A DNA stretch of 54,790 nt from Gammaproteobacteria bacterium (GTDB lineage Bacteria; Pseudomonadota; Gammaproteobacteria; Pseudomonadales; Pseudohongiellaceae): positions 1 through 54,790 of the forward strand of contig BPDI01000018.1 of NCBI GenBank assembly GCA_019654215.1, in the 5' to 3' direction. A model generated the notes under the pieces. It was not told the DNA's origin. It worked only from the letters and a program-made list of their open reading frames with translations, and did not search any database. The position numbers and the translations under genes were made by a program. Each line of letters begins with the position of its first letter. Position 1 is the stretch's first letter. Shown here one piece after another: positions 22,172 through 33,580 of this stretch.

Positions 22172-22327
22172 AAAGAAGTTTAGGGGCTTTGCTAGCCCTG
22201 CCTGAATAATTAATGCTTGAGAAATTTGGTCCAGAATTAAGTCAGAATTATTAAGACTTCGTAACAAAGATCATCACTTTCCAACTTATCTTATTCTCAA
22301 GGTGAAAACTGAATCACCGGTCGCCAT

Positions 22328-22999
22328 TCAAGCTTCCATTGTCTTGACGCCTGTGCTTGTGCCAAGAAACAGGCGGTTTGCCCCTCGTTCCGCAAACAAG
22401 CCGTTGGTAACGACACCAGTGATTTGATTTATTTCACTCTCGATCTTTCGCGGTTCCAATATTTCTAGATTGAAAACATCCAGGATGTGATTACCATTAT
22501 CGGTAACGCAGTTTTCTCGGTAGACAGGATCACCACCGAGTTTAACTATTTGTCTGCCAACATAGCTGCGGGCCATTGGGATTACTTCAACTGGCAGAGG
22601 GAACTGACCTAGTACTGGAACGAGTTTTGACTCGTCGGCAATACAAACAAATTCCTTCGACGCGACAGCAATAATTTTTTCTCGGGTAAGTGCTGCACCC
22701 CCACCTTTTATGAGCTGCAAATGTTCATTGCATTCATCTGCGCCATCCACATAGATCTCTAGTGTTCCCACGCTGTTCAAATCGAATACCGGAATACTGC
22801 ACTCCTTAAGCCTGCGCGCAGATTCTTCTGAGCTTGCAACTGTGCCGTTTAATCGATGAGCAATTGCTCTGAGTTCTTCAATAAAAAAATTGGCCGTAGA
22901 ACCGGTTCCGATACCAATGACGGTATCGTCTTCCAGTTTGGATTCGACATATTTGAACGCGGCCCTGGCAACTGCTCTTTTTAAATCATCTTTTGACAT
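22328..22999 (-). CDS. rpiA: Ribose-5-phosphate isomerase A
   Basis: Interconverts ribose-5-phosphate and ribulose-5-phosphate. Intact, 223 residues. Motifs: [30 protein letters not shown] strand, [28 protein letters not shown] in two conserved pieces (DGADE holds catalytic acids, [11 protein letters not shown] holds the active-site Lys), IADESK, and [17 protein letters not shown] at the end. It complements the transketolase at 13.6 kb in the pentose phosphate pathway. Confidence 0.96.
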   Translation of the reverse strand: MSKDDLKRAVARAAFKYVESKLEDDTVIGIGTGSTANFFIEELRAIAHRLNGTVASSEESARRLKECSIPVFDLNSVGTLEIYVDGADECNEHLQLIKGGGAALTREKIIAVASKEFVCIADESKLVPVLGQFPLPVEVIPMARSYVGRQIVKLGGDPVYRENCVTDNGNHILDVFNLEILEPRKIESEINQITGVVTNGLFAERGANRLFLGTSTGVKTMEA

Positions 23000-23029
23000 A
23001 TTTGAGGTCCGAATTGTTTCTTATTGTCA

Positions 23030-23890
23030 TTACTCTCTTTGATTCCATATTCCTATTTGTTGGCCCATGCGGATTCGACAATTAGTCTCAAGTTTTTGAT
23101 TGAGATCGACTGTGTCTGGTGGAAATAGAACTATGGCGGTCGAGCCGAGTTTAAATCTCCCTATCTCAGCACCCGTAGCCAATTGTATGGGAGGTTCGTG
23201 TTTGGAGTAATCAGTTTCCGTTATCATTCTTTTGCCGCTGCTTCGACCGATTTGTCCACCCCAAACCGTTTCAATCCCGGCGACTATCATTGCTCCTACC
23301 ATAATCACGCACATAGGTCCTATGTCTGTTTTAAATACACAAACAGCACGCTCATTGCGAGCAAATAAATTTGGAACAGAATAAGTGGTAGCTTTATTAA
23401 CTGAGAATAAGCGTCCAGGGATGTAAATAGTTTTGATTAGCTGACCCGCCAAGGGTAAGTGTACCCTGTGATAATCCCGCGGAGAAAGGTAAACCGTGAC
23501 AAAGGAACCATCGAGAAAATCTTCCGCCAGGGACTGATTTCCGCCGAGCAAATCCTGCAAAGTGAATTTATGATCTTTAGCTTGCAGTATCTGATTATCC
23601 TCGATCGAACCCAGCTGACTAATAGAACCATCTGCGGGACTTATAACTGTATAGTCTTCACTAGCAATTGGTCGTGCACCGGGCTTTAGTTCCCGGGTAA
23701 AAAAAGTATTGAAGTTGGGATAGTCATCAGGATCAGTAAGCATCGCTTCCATCATGTCTACTTGATAACGATTAATGAAGGAGCGAATCAGAAAATTTTT
23801 TAGTAATGATCCTTCGGCAAAATACCCAAAAAAACCGGAGAGAAAATGCTGGGGGAGCAAATACTGCAAAAATACTAAAAAGCGTGACAT
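23030..23890 (-). CDS. psd: Phosphatidylserine decarboxylase proenzyme
   Basis: Converts phosphatidylserine to phosphatidylethanolamine at the inner membrane. It is a 286-residue proenzyme. The self-cleavage site is in RFKLGSTAIVLF (cut between Gly and Ser, the new Ser becoming pyruvoyl). Other landmarks are FNTFFTRELKPGARPI, ISPADGSISQLG, VYLSPRDYHRVHLPLAGQL (catalytic His), and NERAVCVF. The N-terminus is hydrophobic (FLVFLQYLLPQHFLSGFFGY). rsgA and orn nearby reproduce the enterobacterial and Pseudomonas neighbourhood. Confidence 0.96.
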   Translation of the reverse strand: MSRFLVFLQYLLPQHFLSGFFGYFAEGSLLKNFLIRSFINRYQVDMMEAMLTDPDDYPNFNTFFTRELKPGARPIASEDYTVISPADGSISQLGSIEDNQILQAKDHKFTLQDLLGGNQSLAEDFLDGSFVTVYLSPRDYHRVHLPLAGQLIKTIYIPGRLFSVNKATTYSVPNLFARNERAVCVFKTDIGPMCVIMVGAMIVAGIETVWGGQIGRSSGKRMITETDYSKHEPPIQLATGAEIGRFKLGSTAIVLFPPDTVDLNQKLETNCRIRMGQQIGIWNQRE

Positions 23891-23912
23891 TAGTTTTGAC
23901 CAGTAACCATCA

Positions 23913-24725
23913 TTATTGCTCTACAGGGGTATCAGGATGGTTTCCCCATTCAGACCACGAACCATCATAGGCTTTTATGTTTAGACCTAGCAGTTTTCCA
24001 ACGAAATAAGCTAGGCCAGAACGATGATGAGTTTGGCAATGTGTGATTATTTTTTTATTAGGGGTAATTCCTAGCTCTTCAAGTTCTTCCTTTAGCAATT
24101 CGATTGGGCGCAATCTAAGGTTGTTTCCACGATCCATTAAATCTATCCAATCGAAGTTAACTGCTCCTGGTATATGACCATTTTTTCCCGCGGTAATTTT
24201 ACTTCCTTCGTATTCTTCTTTAGCCCTTGCGTCCCACACTATTATGCCGTCGTCTTCGATACTCGCTAATACTTCTTCCATGTCTGCAATATAACTTCGA
24301 TCGATAATTGCATCAAAACTGCTTGGAACATTTTCAGTTATTTCAGTTGTCAAAGGAAATCCGGAACGATTCCATGAAATCTGTCCACCATTAAGTAGAG
24401 AATAAGATTTATGACCAACAACATCCAAGGTCCAAAGAAGTCTACCTGCCCAGCCACTTCCCTCATCGTCGTAGGCAACAATATGTTTTTCTGTGCCCAA
24501 ACCTATTCGAGAGAAAAGTGCATCAAGGTGTTCCTTGCTTGGCAATTTTCCGATTGCAGGTTTAGTCCCGCTGACGAGCTCAGAGGGTTTGATTAGAATG
24601 GAGCCCTGTAGATGACCTTCTAAAAAAACTTTTTCAGAGACTACGGCGATTATCAGAATTTGTTCTGAGGCAAGAGCCGCAAGCAATTCTTCAGGTTCTA
24701 TAACTGGCGGTAATAAATTCGTCAT
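23913..24725 (-). CDS. sseA: Rhodanese-type sulfurtransferase (two domains)
   Basis: A 270-residue tandem rhodanese. The N-terminal inactive domain runs to about residue 125 and shows HIVAYDDEGSGWAGRLLWTL. The C-terminal domain contains IVWDARAKEEYEGSK, GHIPGAVNFDW and the active-site loop HCQTHHRSG with the catalytic Cys. The CQTHHR loop is seen in bacterial thiosulfate-type sulfurtransferases; a 3-mercaptopyruvate preference cannot be excluded. It lies between rsgA and psd on the same strand, 22 bases from psd. Confidence 0.88.
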   Translation of the reverse strand: MTNLLPPVIEPEELLAALASEQILIIAVVSEKVFLEGHLQGSILIKPSELVSGTKPAIGKLPSKEHLDALFSRIGLGTEKHIVAYDDEGSGWAGRLLWTLDVVGHKSYSLLNGGQISWNRSGFPLTTEITENVPSSFDAIIDRSYIADMEEVLASIEDDGIIVWDARAKEEYEGSKITAGKNGHIPGAVNFDWIDLMDRGNNLRLRPIELLKEELEELGITPNKKIITHCQTHHRSGLAYFVGKLLGLNIKAYDGSWSEWGNHPDTPVEQ

Positions 24726-24780
24726 AGGATTCGTATTGTGAGAGCGTCATTCTACTCCAAGTCAGATTCACTTAGATTAA

Positions 24781-25772
24781 TCATTGCATGGAAACCAGAA
24801 TGCGCTGATAACTTTCGAAGCGTTCTCTGTGTATTTCCCCGTTGGCAATCGCAGCTTGAATTGCGCATCCAGGTTCTGAGCTGTGGCCACAATCTCTGAA
24901 CTTACATTTGGAGGAGTGTTCTTTAAGTTCAATAAAACCGTTTAAAACTTCATCGATTTCCATTTGGGCCAAGACCAAATTCACGAATACCTGGAGAGTC
25001 GATCAGATCAAATCTGCGAAGGTGGAATAGCCGGGAAGTGGTCGTGGTATGGGTGCCTTTGTATTTAGAATCAGACAAGTTCCCTACTTCCGCCAACTGA
25101 TCGAACCCGAGTTTATTGATTAAAGAAGATTTCCCCACACCAGATTGACCGACAAGCACTGTTGTTTTGCCACTGAGCTGGTTCTCCAATGCCTCTAGCC
25201 CTGTTCCTGCGAGGGCTTTAGACCTCATACACTGGATAGCCAAGATTATGGTATATTGACAGCATATTGTCGATATTCTCGTTTGTTAGGTCTTCAAGCA
25301 AATCCACTTTATTCAGAACTAGCAGAGGTTCGAGGCCTAGTTGGGATATCGCAACTAGGTATCGGTCCATCAGATTCAGAAAGGCTTCAGGGACAACGGC
25401 AAACACGATCAAGACATAATCCAAGTTCGCAGCAACTGGCTTGAATTGCCCTTTTATGTCAGCTCTACCGAATACATTCTTGCGCTCGGCCTGGGCGATG
25501 ATAATCCCGGTTTTTTCTGCGTCCTCTTTCCAGAGAACCAAATCACCAGTAACTAAAGAGGGAAGATTAGCGCGTTGATAACAGCGCATTAACGAGCCAG
25601 CGTTTTTACCAGTTAGAATTTCAACGTCGAGCTGCTGACCGAAATGACTAATAACACGACCATTGAATTTCGCTTCCTGAATTGAGCCTGTGTTTTCAGT
25701 AGCGCAGAATTCTTTTTTCTGTTTTCCAGCGATTCGACTCTTTTGCTGATCACTAAGCCTGCGTTTACTCAT
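24781..25772 (-). CDS. rsgA: Ribosome small subunit-dependent GTPase A
   Basis: A circularly permuted GTPase that aids late 30S maturation. The N-terminal OB fold carries [12 protein letters not shown]. The GTPase motifs appear in the permuted order: LVLNKVDLL (G4) first, then [12 protein letters not shown] (G1), then DSPGIREFG (G3). The zinc-binding C-terminus has [14 protein letters not shown]. Frameshifts near 25228 and 24970 divide it into three pieces; corrected length is about 330 residues. It is divergent from orn across a 104-base gap. Confidence 0.94.
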
Positions 25773-25876
25773 TTCCTTAGAAGCTGCAATTTTTCAATGG
25801 AGGGTTGATTATTGCATATTCCCTCTATCGAAGCTTTGCTACAATCAATGCAAATTGTTTTGAAAAAGCGATAACT

Positions 25877-26419
25877 ATGGATAAGAAACTCAACTTAATT
25901 TGGATCGATTTGGAAATGACAGGTTTAATTCCAAATGAAGATCGCATCATTGAAGTTGCAACTCTTGTTACCGATCCTGAGCTGAATATTATCGCCGAAG
26001 GACCCTCTATCGCCGTTAAGCAGAGTGATGAACTCATGGACGGCATGGACGATTGGAATCAAAAACATCACAGTACTACCGGATTGATAGATAGAGTTAA
26101 AAACAGTTCTTTCGATGAACAAACAGCGGAACAGCAAACAATTGAATTCTTACAAAAGTATTCTGAGAAGAACGCCTCACCTATGTGTGGCAATAGCATC
26201 TGTCAGGACCGTCGTTTTCTCGCTAACTACATGCCGGCGCTAGAGGATTTTTTTCATTACCGTAATCTAGATGTAAGTTCAGTTAAGGAATTAGTACACC
26301 GCTGGAAACCTGACATACTTGGAGGATTCGTAAAGAAAGGAACTCATGAAGCAATGGATGATATCAAAGACTCTGTTGCAGAATTAATTTATTACCGCGA
26401 ACATTTTATAGATGCTTAA
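25877..26419 (+). CDS. orn: Oligoribonuclease
   Basis: A DEDDh 3'-5' exonuclease that degrades 2-5-mers and dinucleotides such as pGpG. I place the start at the ATG 25877 ([19 protein letters not shown]), giving 181 residues as in known Orn; an upstream in-frame ATG would add 24 unrelated residues. Catalytic residues are visible in WIDLEMTGL (D, E), [11 protein letters not shown] (D) and [10 protein letters not shown] (H, D). A weak hairpin (GCTTAAA/TTTAAGC, 26414-26438) overlaps the stop, between convergent orn and queG. Confidence 0.96.
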   Translation: MDKKLNLIWIDLEMTGLIPNEDRIIEVATLVTDPELNIIAEGPSIAVKQSDELMDGMDDWNQKHHSTTGLIDRVKNSSFDEQTAEQQTIEFLQKYSEKNASPMCGNSICQDRRFLANYMPALEDFFHYRNLDVSSVKELVHRWKPDILGGFVKKGTHEAMDDIKDSVAELIYYREHFIDA

Positions 26420-26449
26420 ACTCTTTAGCATTTTAAGCTTTTAACTTTC

Positions 26450-27499
26450 TTACAGGTGTTGAGCAAGCGCCCATTCAACATGTTCTTTTACCATTATAGA
26501 TTCAGTTCCTAATCCTTTCTTTAACGCAGCAATTACATCGTCACTTGTTTCTGCATTGCCTAAAGCTACTGCAATATTTCTCTGCCAACATTCATATCCT
26601 ATTCTGCGAATTGCCGATCCGGCTGTATTTGTTAGAAATTCCGATTCACTCCAAGCAAATAATTTGGTGAGTTCAATATCATCAAAATTATGTCTCGGCT
26701 TAAAGTCATCTTCGTTACTTATTTTGGCAAATTTATTCCAGGGACAAACTAATTGGCAATCATCGCATCCGAATACTCGATTGCCCATCGCTTGTCTAAA
26801 TTCTTCCGGAATCGAGTCGCGCAACTCAATTGTTAAATAAGAGATGCAACGATTCGCATCCAGCAAATTGGGATTAACAAAAGCATCGGTCGGACAAACT
26901 TCTATACAAGCAGTACAACTGCCACAATGACCGCTTGCAGATTTTTCTACAGGTAAAGGTAGATCAGTAAACAATTCCCCAAGAAAGAACCAGGACCCTG
27001 CTTCCTTATTTATAAGCATGGTGTTTTTGCCAATCCATCCTAGCCCTGACTTTTCAGCCAATGCCCGCTCTAGAACGGGCGCACTGTCCACGAAGGCACG
27101 GAACCCAAATTCTCCAACAACATCTTCGATTCTATCTGCTAGTTGTTGCAGCCTTTTACGAATAAGCTTGTGGTAATCTCGGCCGCGGGCATAGCGGGAA
27201 ATGTAGGCTTTGTCTTGTTCTTGTAAAGCTGAAAATGAGTTCTCGCGCTCTAATGCATAGTCCATACGAACACAGATCACGCGTATGGTGCCAGGCACTA
27301 ATTGGTCCGGATGGCAGCGCTTCTCCTGATTGCGCGCCATATAGTCCATTGTGCCGGGGTAGCTATTTGCTACCCAGGATTCCAGCAAATGCTCATATTC
27401 ACTCAGGTCAACATCAGTAATCGCAGTTTCCTGGAAACCTAATTCCTTAGCCCATTGTTTAATCTCTCGAGCAAGTTCTATGAAATCGATTTCACCCAT
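26450..27499 (-). CDS. queG: Epoxyqueuosine reductase
   Basis: The last enzyme of tRNA queuosine synthesis, reducing epoxyqueuosine with cobalamin and two 4Fe-4S clusters. It is intact at 349 residues. The clusters are bound by CGSCTACIEVCPTDA and CDDCQLVCPWNKFA. The N-terminal half has YARGRDYHKLIRKRL and ERALAEKSGLGWIGKN, both QueG signatures. The C-terminus has HEAT-like helices (GYECWQRNIAVALGN). It sits next to orn as in E. coli, but convergent. Confidence 0.96.
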   Translation of the reverse strand: MGEIDFIELAREIKQWAKELGFQETAITDVDLSEYEHLLESWVANSYPGTMDYMARNQEKRCHPDQLVPGTIRVICVRMDYALERENSFSALQEQDKAYISRYARGRDYHKLIRKRLQQLADRIEDVVGEFGFRAFVDSAPVLERALAEKSGLGWIGKNTMLINKEAGSWFFLGELFTDLPLPVEKSASGHCGSCTACIEVCPTDAFVNPNLLDANRCISYLTIELRDSIPEEFRQAMGNRVFGCDDCQLVCPWNKFAKISNEDDFKPRHNFDDIELTKLFAWSESEFLTNTAGSAIRRIGYECWQRNIAVALGNAETSDDVIAALKKGLGTESIMVKEHVEWALAQHL

Positions 27500-27553
27500 A
27501 GATTAATTATACCGCGATTATACAATTTGCATTCGTCAACATTATTCAGTCCC

Positions 27554-27582
27554 AAAAAAAAACCGCTTCGCTGCGGCTTTTT
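27554..27582 (-). terminator. Rho-independent terminator downstream of tolC
   Basis: On the minus strand GCCGC-AGCGAA-GCGGT is followed by nine T residues. The plus strand has CCGC-TTCGCT-GCGG then C and five T, so it is bidirectional. It lies 18 bases beyond the tolC stop and separates it from queG. Confidence 0.85.
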
Positions 27583-27599
27583 GCTGAATCTTATGTTTA

Positions 27600-28996
27600 T
27601 TATTGGGTATCAGTTAGCCATTCATTTAAATCGAGAACGTCCTGTGGGGTTAATATACCGACAACTTGTTTCAAGATAAGGCTGTCAATTACATAATCAA
27701 AGCGAGCGTCAGCATAAAAGCGTAATGCTCGGTATAAATTTTCCCGTGCTAATAAAACTTCTACAATATTACGTGTACCTACCTGCGCACCAAGTTCAGT
27801 AGCATCTAACGCACTTTGTGCAGAAACAATAGATTGCTGTCGCTGCGCGATTACCAACACGTCTGTATTTACTCGACGGTAGGAATTGCGAATGTTCTGT
27901 GTGAGCTGTCGCTTGGTAAACTCAAATGACTCTTGTGCAGCAATTACTTGATACTCAGCCGCACGACGGCGAGAGGAAGTTGCTCCACCGCTTATAAAGG
28001 GATATTTAGGTTTAACGACAGTTGCGTCCTATCACTAGCGCCGCCACCAATTTGAACACCTTCTCTTAAGATATCTGCGGTAACAAAGTGACCGTAGAAT
28101 CCAGAAAAGTCTAAAGTGGGTAAATGATCAGATCTGCGGGCACGTAAGTTTTTACGAGATGCATCAAGAGTAAATTCAGCTGCAGCTACTGCAAGATTAT
28201 TATTATCCGCTTGACGCTCCCAATTTATTAAAGAACCTTCGACTTCGACTATGGGGAAATCTTCTCGAAGTTCATCTATGTTTGGATGTGCCTGTCCGGT
28301 TAAAGCTTCTAGAGCTTCGAATCTTGCTTGCAATAGATCCTGCTGCAATATAGTTGTGTTGCGCGCCAGGTCGTAGGCAGCTTGGGCATCATACACATCG
28401 GTAATAGCAACTAATCCAACTGCTTCCCTTTGTTGGGTTTGCTGCAGCGAAGTTAGCGCAGCTTCTTCTTCCTGAAAGTTTGTTTCTAGTAATTCCTGGG
28501 CGCGAAGCACATCAAAGTAAGCGATGGCAGTGCGCATGATTAAATCTTGTTCCTGGGCTGCAAGGTTTACTGCGGCTGCTCTGTCACTAGATTGTGCACT
28601 TTGAAAGTTATACCAATTAGCAAGGTTTAAAATGCTCTGGTTTAGACCGATTCCCCAGTTATGGTTATTCAAACCGGGTTGAAAGCTGTGGTCATCAACG
28701 ATTCTGGTACGAACCAATTCTCCACTAATTGGATTAGGAATGTTTGCATATAGTGAATCAGTAAATCCTGATGTTAAGCGAGAGGTGGCGGCCTGGATTC
28801 CAAATTGTGGCAACAAGGCAGACCGGCTTTGGACCATGTTTTCTCGATTGGCCCGGTAGTTGGCTTTAGCCTGTTTCAGGGTTGGGTCATTTTCTAAGGC
28901 CAGATTTAATATAGTGACAAGATCGTCTCCATAACTGACTGTGGAGCTAAGAAAGCTCACTATTAAAATTCCAAAAAACTTCGCTATACGTCCCAT
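27600..28996 (-). CDS. tolC: TolC family outer-membrane efflux protein
   Basis: A trimeric outer-membrane channel used by tripartite efflux pumps and type I secretion. About 465 residues. The signal peptide is FFGILIVSFLSSTVSYGD. The paired repeats start at LALENDPTLKQAKANYRA and, in the second half, at AAEYQVIAAQESFEFTKRQL. GLNQSILNLANWYNFQSAQ and ITDVYDAQAAYDLARN match TolC helices. A frameshift lies near 27990. The C-terminal ARENLYRALRFYADARFDYVI segment is typical. Divergent from thiC, as in Pseudomonas. Confidence 0.94.
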
Positions 28997-29091
28997 AGTT
29001 CGTACCTTTTTGCTAAAAAGATTGTTTTGATTAAGCGCAAAAGCAGATGATCGAAATAGGATTTCGGGTGGTGGTTCTGCAGCAGCACGGC

Positions 29092-29120
29092 ATTCTACAC
29101 AGTGTAACGAATAGTGACAA
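29092..29120 (-). promoter_or_regulatory. Predicted tolC promoter
   Basis: On the minus strand TTGTCA (29120-29115) and TAGAAT (29097-29092) are exactly 17 bp apart, about 95 bases before the tolC start. The spacer contains TACACTGTGTA, a short palindrome (5-1-5) that could bind a regulator. Confidence 0.6.
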
Positions 29121-29364
29121 TTTTATCAGACTGTTTGCGACAGTTAACATTCCTATACCCATTAGATGTCCCAATTTCTGTGATTGTTCCAGTAATTTAT
29201 TCCTTTCTGGAGGCGTTATTACTTTCCTAAGTAAATCGGGCATAATGCTGAGACACTTGTTCACTGGCTCTACTTCGTCAGTGACCCCTGGTAGTCAACT
29301 TCGCTCCTAACTAGTACTTATACGATCAAATCCTAATTACTAGTCGGCAGCATAGGTATTTTGA
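29121..29364 (+). other. Intergenic region upstream of thiC
   Basis: No gene is supported here. The only structure of note is TCACTG (29264 region) pairing with CAGTGA about 12 bases later. A GCTGAGA heptamer near 29249 resembles half of a thiamine-pyrophosphate aptamer, but the conserved second half is not present. Overlapping 77- and 87-codon frames on either strand have cysteine-rich, unrecognisable translations. Confidence 0.5.
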
Positions 29365-31248
<1,884 letters not shown>

Positions 31249-31254
31249 CTTAAA

Positions 31255-32445
31255 CTAATTCTCACGATTGAGGAACTCTTCCATTACCCAAAGACAGGAA
31301 TGGGAGAGTTGTTTTGACCTCTCTGTTGACCATCCATATTTTTCATCAGGTGTCGCCGTTGTATCTTTAAATGGCATTTCCAATGTCATTGCTAGACAGT
31401 TATGCAAAGCAGCAGTCTGTGTTGTGCTCATTGTCATGTTTGCTTTGCCTGGGGCATTCGGCGGATAGCCTTTTTCAGTTTGAAAATCTGAATTAACTTC
31501 TGCAAGCCGATTTTTGTAGAAATCTAATTCTATTTGCCGCTGCTCACTCCAATCCTTAATGCCTTCTGTGCCGGCTATAAAACAGTAGGGAAGCGCTTCA
31601 TCGCCATGCACGTCTAAGAAAAAATCAGCACCGGTTTGCTTTATCTTTTCCTTAACCAGAAAAACTTCCGGACTGAATTTCATTGTGGGCGATTCCCATT
31701 CGCGGTTTAAATTTTTTCCGACTGCATTAGTTCGAAGATGTCCCCTTCTACCTCCGTCCGGATTCATGTTTGGAACGAGATTGACATTGCAAGTAGATAG
31801 TATCTTCTGCGTTAGAGGATCATTTGTATTCAAGAGCTTTTCTATACAACCCTCCATCCACCATTCAGCCATGGTCTCACCGGGATGTTGTCGTGCAATA
31901 ATCCAGCAAGTTTTCTTATTCGTCGCATCACCGAATGAAAAGCGCAACAAATCCATATCTTGTCCATCTAGGGACTTGCCTAACAATTCATGACTGCAAT
32001 GATCGTAAATTACAGCGTTTGCAACCAGATCGTGATGTCGCTCCATAGAGTAAGGGATGAAGTAACTAAAATAGATCGCGTCATGTTCAGGTATAAAACT
32101 GAAACTGAGCACTTCACCATTAAATTCCGTGTTGTGTCTTAACCACTTTTTTCTGTCATAAGAATAGAGAACTCGATAATTTTGAAACCCTTCTGGATAG
32201 GCAGCGCTTATTGCATTCAAGATTTTAAGCACGCACTGCTGATTCTTGGCACCGCTTAGACGAAAGTAGAACCATTGATAGAAATCTGAATTATTGTCTT
32301 TCTTTATTTCTAATTGGATCTCCGCTGGGTCGCTGCATTCGATTACAGAGATATTTCCGCCATCGAAGTTTTGACTTATTTCCACAAGTATTCCTCGGTT
32401 CTGTAAGAGTCGGATTTCGCTAGTAAATATGACTTTTTTTGACAA
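31255..32445 (-). CDS. M14-family zinc carboxypeptidase (cytosolic CCP-like)
   Basis: A 396-residue metallocarboxypeptidase. The N-terminal 130 or so residues form the beta-rich domain seen in cytosolic carboxypeptidases (WFYFRLSGAKNQ, then YSYDRKKWLRHNTEF). The catalytic domain shows ARQHPGETMAEWW (zinc His and Glu), NPDGGRRGHLRTNAVGKNLNREW (split motif with substrate-binding Arg and Asn), DVHGDE (third zinc ligand) and LAMTLEMPFKD with the catalytic Glu. No signal peptide. Eukaryotic relatives trim polyglutamate from tubulin; bacterial substrates are not established. It converges on thiC with 6 bases between stops. Confidence 0.88.
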   Translation of the reverse strand: MSKKVIFTSEIRLLQNRGILVEISQNFDGGNISVIECSDPAEIQLEIKKDNNSDFYQWFYFRLSGAKNQQCVLKILNAISAAYPEGFQNYRVLYSYDRKKWLRHNTEFNGEVLSFSFIPEHDAIYFSYFIPYSMERHHDLVANAVIYDHCSHELLGKSLDGQDMDLLRFSFGDATNKKTCWIIARQHPGETMAEWWMEGCIEKLLNTNDPLTQKILSTCNVNLVPNMNPDGGRRGHLRTNAVGKNLNREWESPTMKFSPEVFLVKEKIKQTGADFFLDVHGDEALPYCFIAGTEGIKDWSEQRQIELDFYKNRLAEVNSDFQTEKGYPPNAPGKANMTMSTTQTAALHNCLAMTLEMPFKDTTATPDEKYGWSTERSKQLSHSCLWVMEEFLNREN

Positions 32446-32447
32446 TC

Positions 32448-32456
32448 TGCTATCAT
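32448..32456 (+). promoter_or_regulatory. Extended -10 element upstream of DAHP synthase
   Basis: TGCTATCAT (TGn plus TATCAT) is a good extended -10, 54 bases before the aroG start. A TTGACA just upstream (32439-32444) is too close to be its -35. Confidence 0.4.
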
Positions 32457-32509
32457 TGCCGCCCTTTTTCAGGGGTCTCGGATTGTATGCCCAGAAGAAG
32501 CTTTAAACA

Positions 32510-33574
32510 ATGGCACCAATTACTGACAACTTAAATGTAGCGTCGAACGACACACTGATTACTCCAGAGCAGCTTAAGGAAGAGATGCCCTTAGCAGGTG
32601 AAGCTCAGGACTCAGTGAAGCGCGCCCGCGATTCTGTCTTTTCTATTTTAGACAGAAAAGATCCACGTTTGTTTGTGGTAGTTGGTCCTTGTTCTATTCA
32701 TGACACAGAAGCTGCAATGGATTATGCCCATCGATTGAAAGAACTGGCAGAGAAAGTCAAAAAAACACTCTATATTGTAATGCGTGTGTATTTTGAAAAA
32801 CCGCGAACGTCCATAGGCTGGAAAGGGCTTATTAATGATCCGCATCTCGATGATTCTTTCAAAATAGAAGAGGGATTACGCAAGGGACGCAAGTTGTTAT
32901 TAGACATAGTTGAGCTCGGGTTGCCTACTTCAACAGAGGCACTTGATCCTATTTCTCCACAGTATCTGCAAGATCTTATTGCCTGGTCTGCAATTGGCGC
33001 TCGTACAACCGAGTCACAAACGCACAGAGAAATGTCTTCTGGTTTGTCTTCTGCGGTTGGTTTTAAAAATGGTACTGATGGTGGGTTAACGGTAGCTGTA
33101 AATGCCATGCAATCGGTTTCCAGTCCACACCGATTTTTAGGAATAAATAGTAGCGGTCAGGTTTCAGTTGTTACTACTAAAGGTAATCCATACGCTCATG
33201 TTGTTTTGCGTGGCGGCAGTAATGGGCCTAACTATAATTCTGTCCATGTAGCGCAATGCGAAAAAGCACTTTTCGATGGAGGTGTTAGTCAGAATATTAT
33301 GATCGATTGCAGTCACGCCAACTCGAGCAAGAATCCAGATGTACAACCTCTGGTATTGAAAGACGTAACTCATCAGATTCTGGAAGGTAACGAGTCAATC
33401 ATTGGCATTATGCTCGAAAGTTTTATTAATGCAGGAAATCAACGAATCCCGGAAGACTTAAGAAAACTTGAATACGGTGTCTCGGTTACTGACGCCTGTA
33501 TCGATTGGGAAACCACCGAGCAGTCATTAATTAAAATGGCTGAAAAACTTAAAGACGTACTTCCAAATCGCTAG
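32510..33574 (+). CDS. aroG: 3-deoxy-7-phosphoheptulonate synthase, class I
   Basis: First committed step of aromatic amino acid synthesis: phosphoenolpyruvate plus erythrose-4-phosphate gives DAHP. Intact, 354 residues. Motifs: VVVGPCSIHDTEAAMDYA, VMRVYFEKPRTSIGWKGL, AIGARTTESQTHREMSSGLS, VGFKNGTDGGL, HVVLRGGSNGPNY, IDCSHANSSKN and GIMLESFINAGNQ. This is the AroG/AroF/AroH type with metal ligands Cys, His, Glu and Asp in place. Which amino acid inhibits it cannot be read safely. Erythrose-4-phosphate for it comes from transketolase. Confidence 0.95.
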   Translation: MAPITDNLNVASNDTLITPEQLKEEMPLAGEAQDSVKRARDSVFSILDRKDPRLFVVVGPCSIHDTEAAMDYAHRLKELAEKVKKTLYIVMRVYFEKPRTSIGWKGLINDPHLDDSFKIEEGLRKGRKLLLDIVELGLPTSTEALDPISPQYLQDLIAWSAIGARTTESQTHREMSSGLSSAVGFKNGTDGGLTVAVNAMQSVSSPHRFLGINSSGQVSVVTTKGNPYAHVVLRGGSNGPNYNSVHVAQCEKALFDGGVSQNIMIDCSHANSSKNPDVQPLVLKDVTHQILEGNESIIGIMLESFINAGNQRIPEDLRKLEYGVSVTDACIDWETTEQSLIKMAEKLKDVLPNR

Positions 33575-33580
33575 CGGAGA

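Noticed and set aside
22301..22317. GGTGA/TCACC hairpin as terminator between csp and rpiA
   Set aside because: The stem is only 5 bp and no T-run follows on either strand.
29031..29310. Overlapping reading frames of 77 and 87 codons on opposite strands between tolC and thiC
   Set aside because: Cysteine-rich unlikely proteins without start signals. The predicted tolC promoter lies inside them.
29200..29320. GCTGAGA heptamer suggesting a thiamine-pyrophosphate riboswitch before thiC
   Set aside because: Only one of the conserved aptamer segments is present. The CCTGATCTGG and GCGTAGGGA-like segments and the pairing stems are not found.
32439..32444. TTGACA as -35 of the DAHP synthase promoter
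   Set aside because: It lies 6 bases from the TATCAT -10 and has no other -10 at 16-18 bases.
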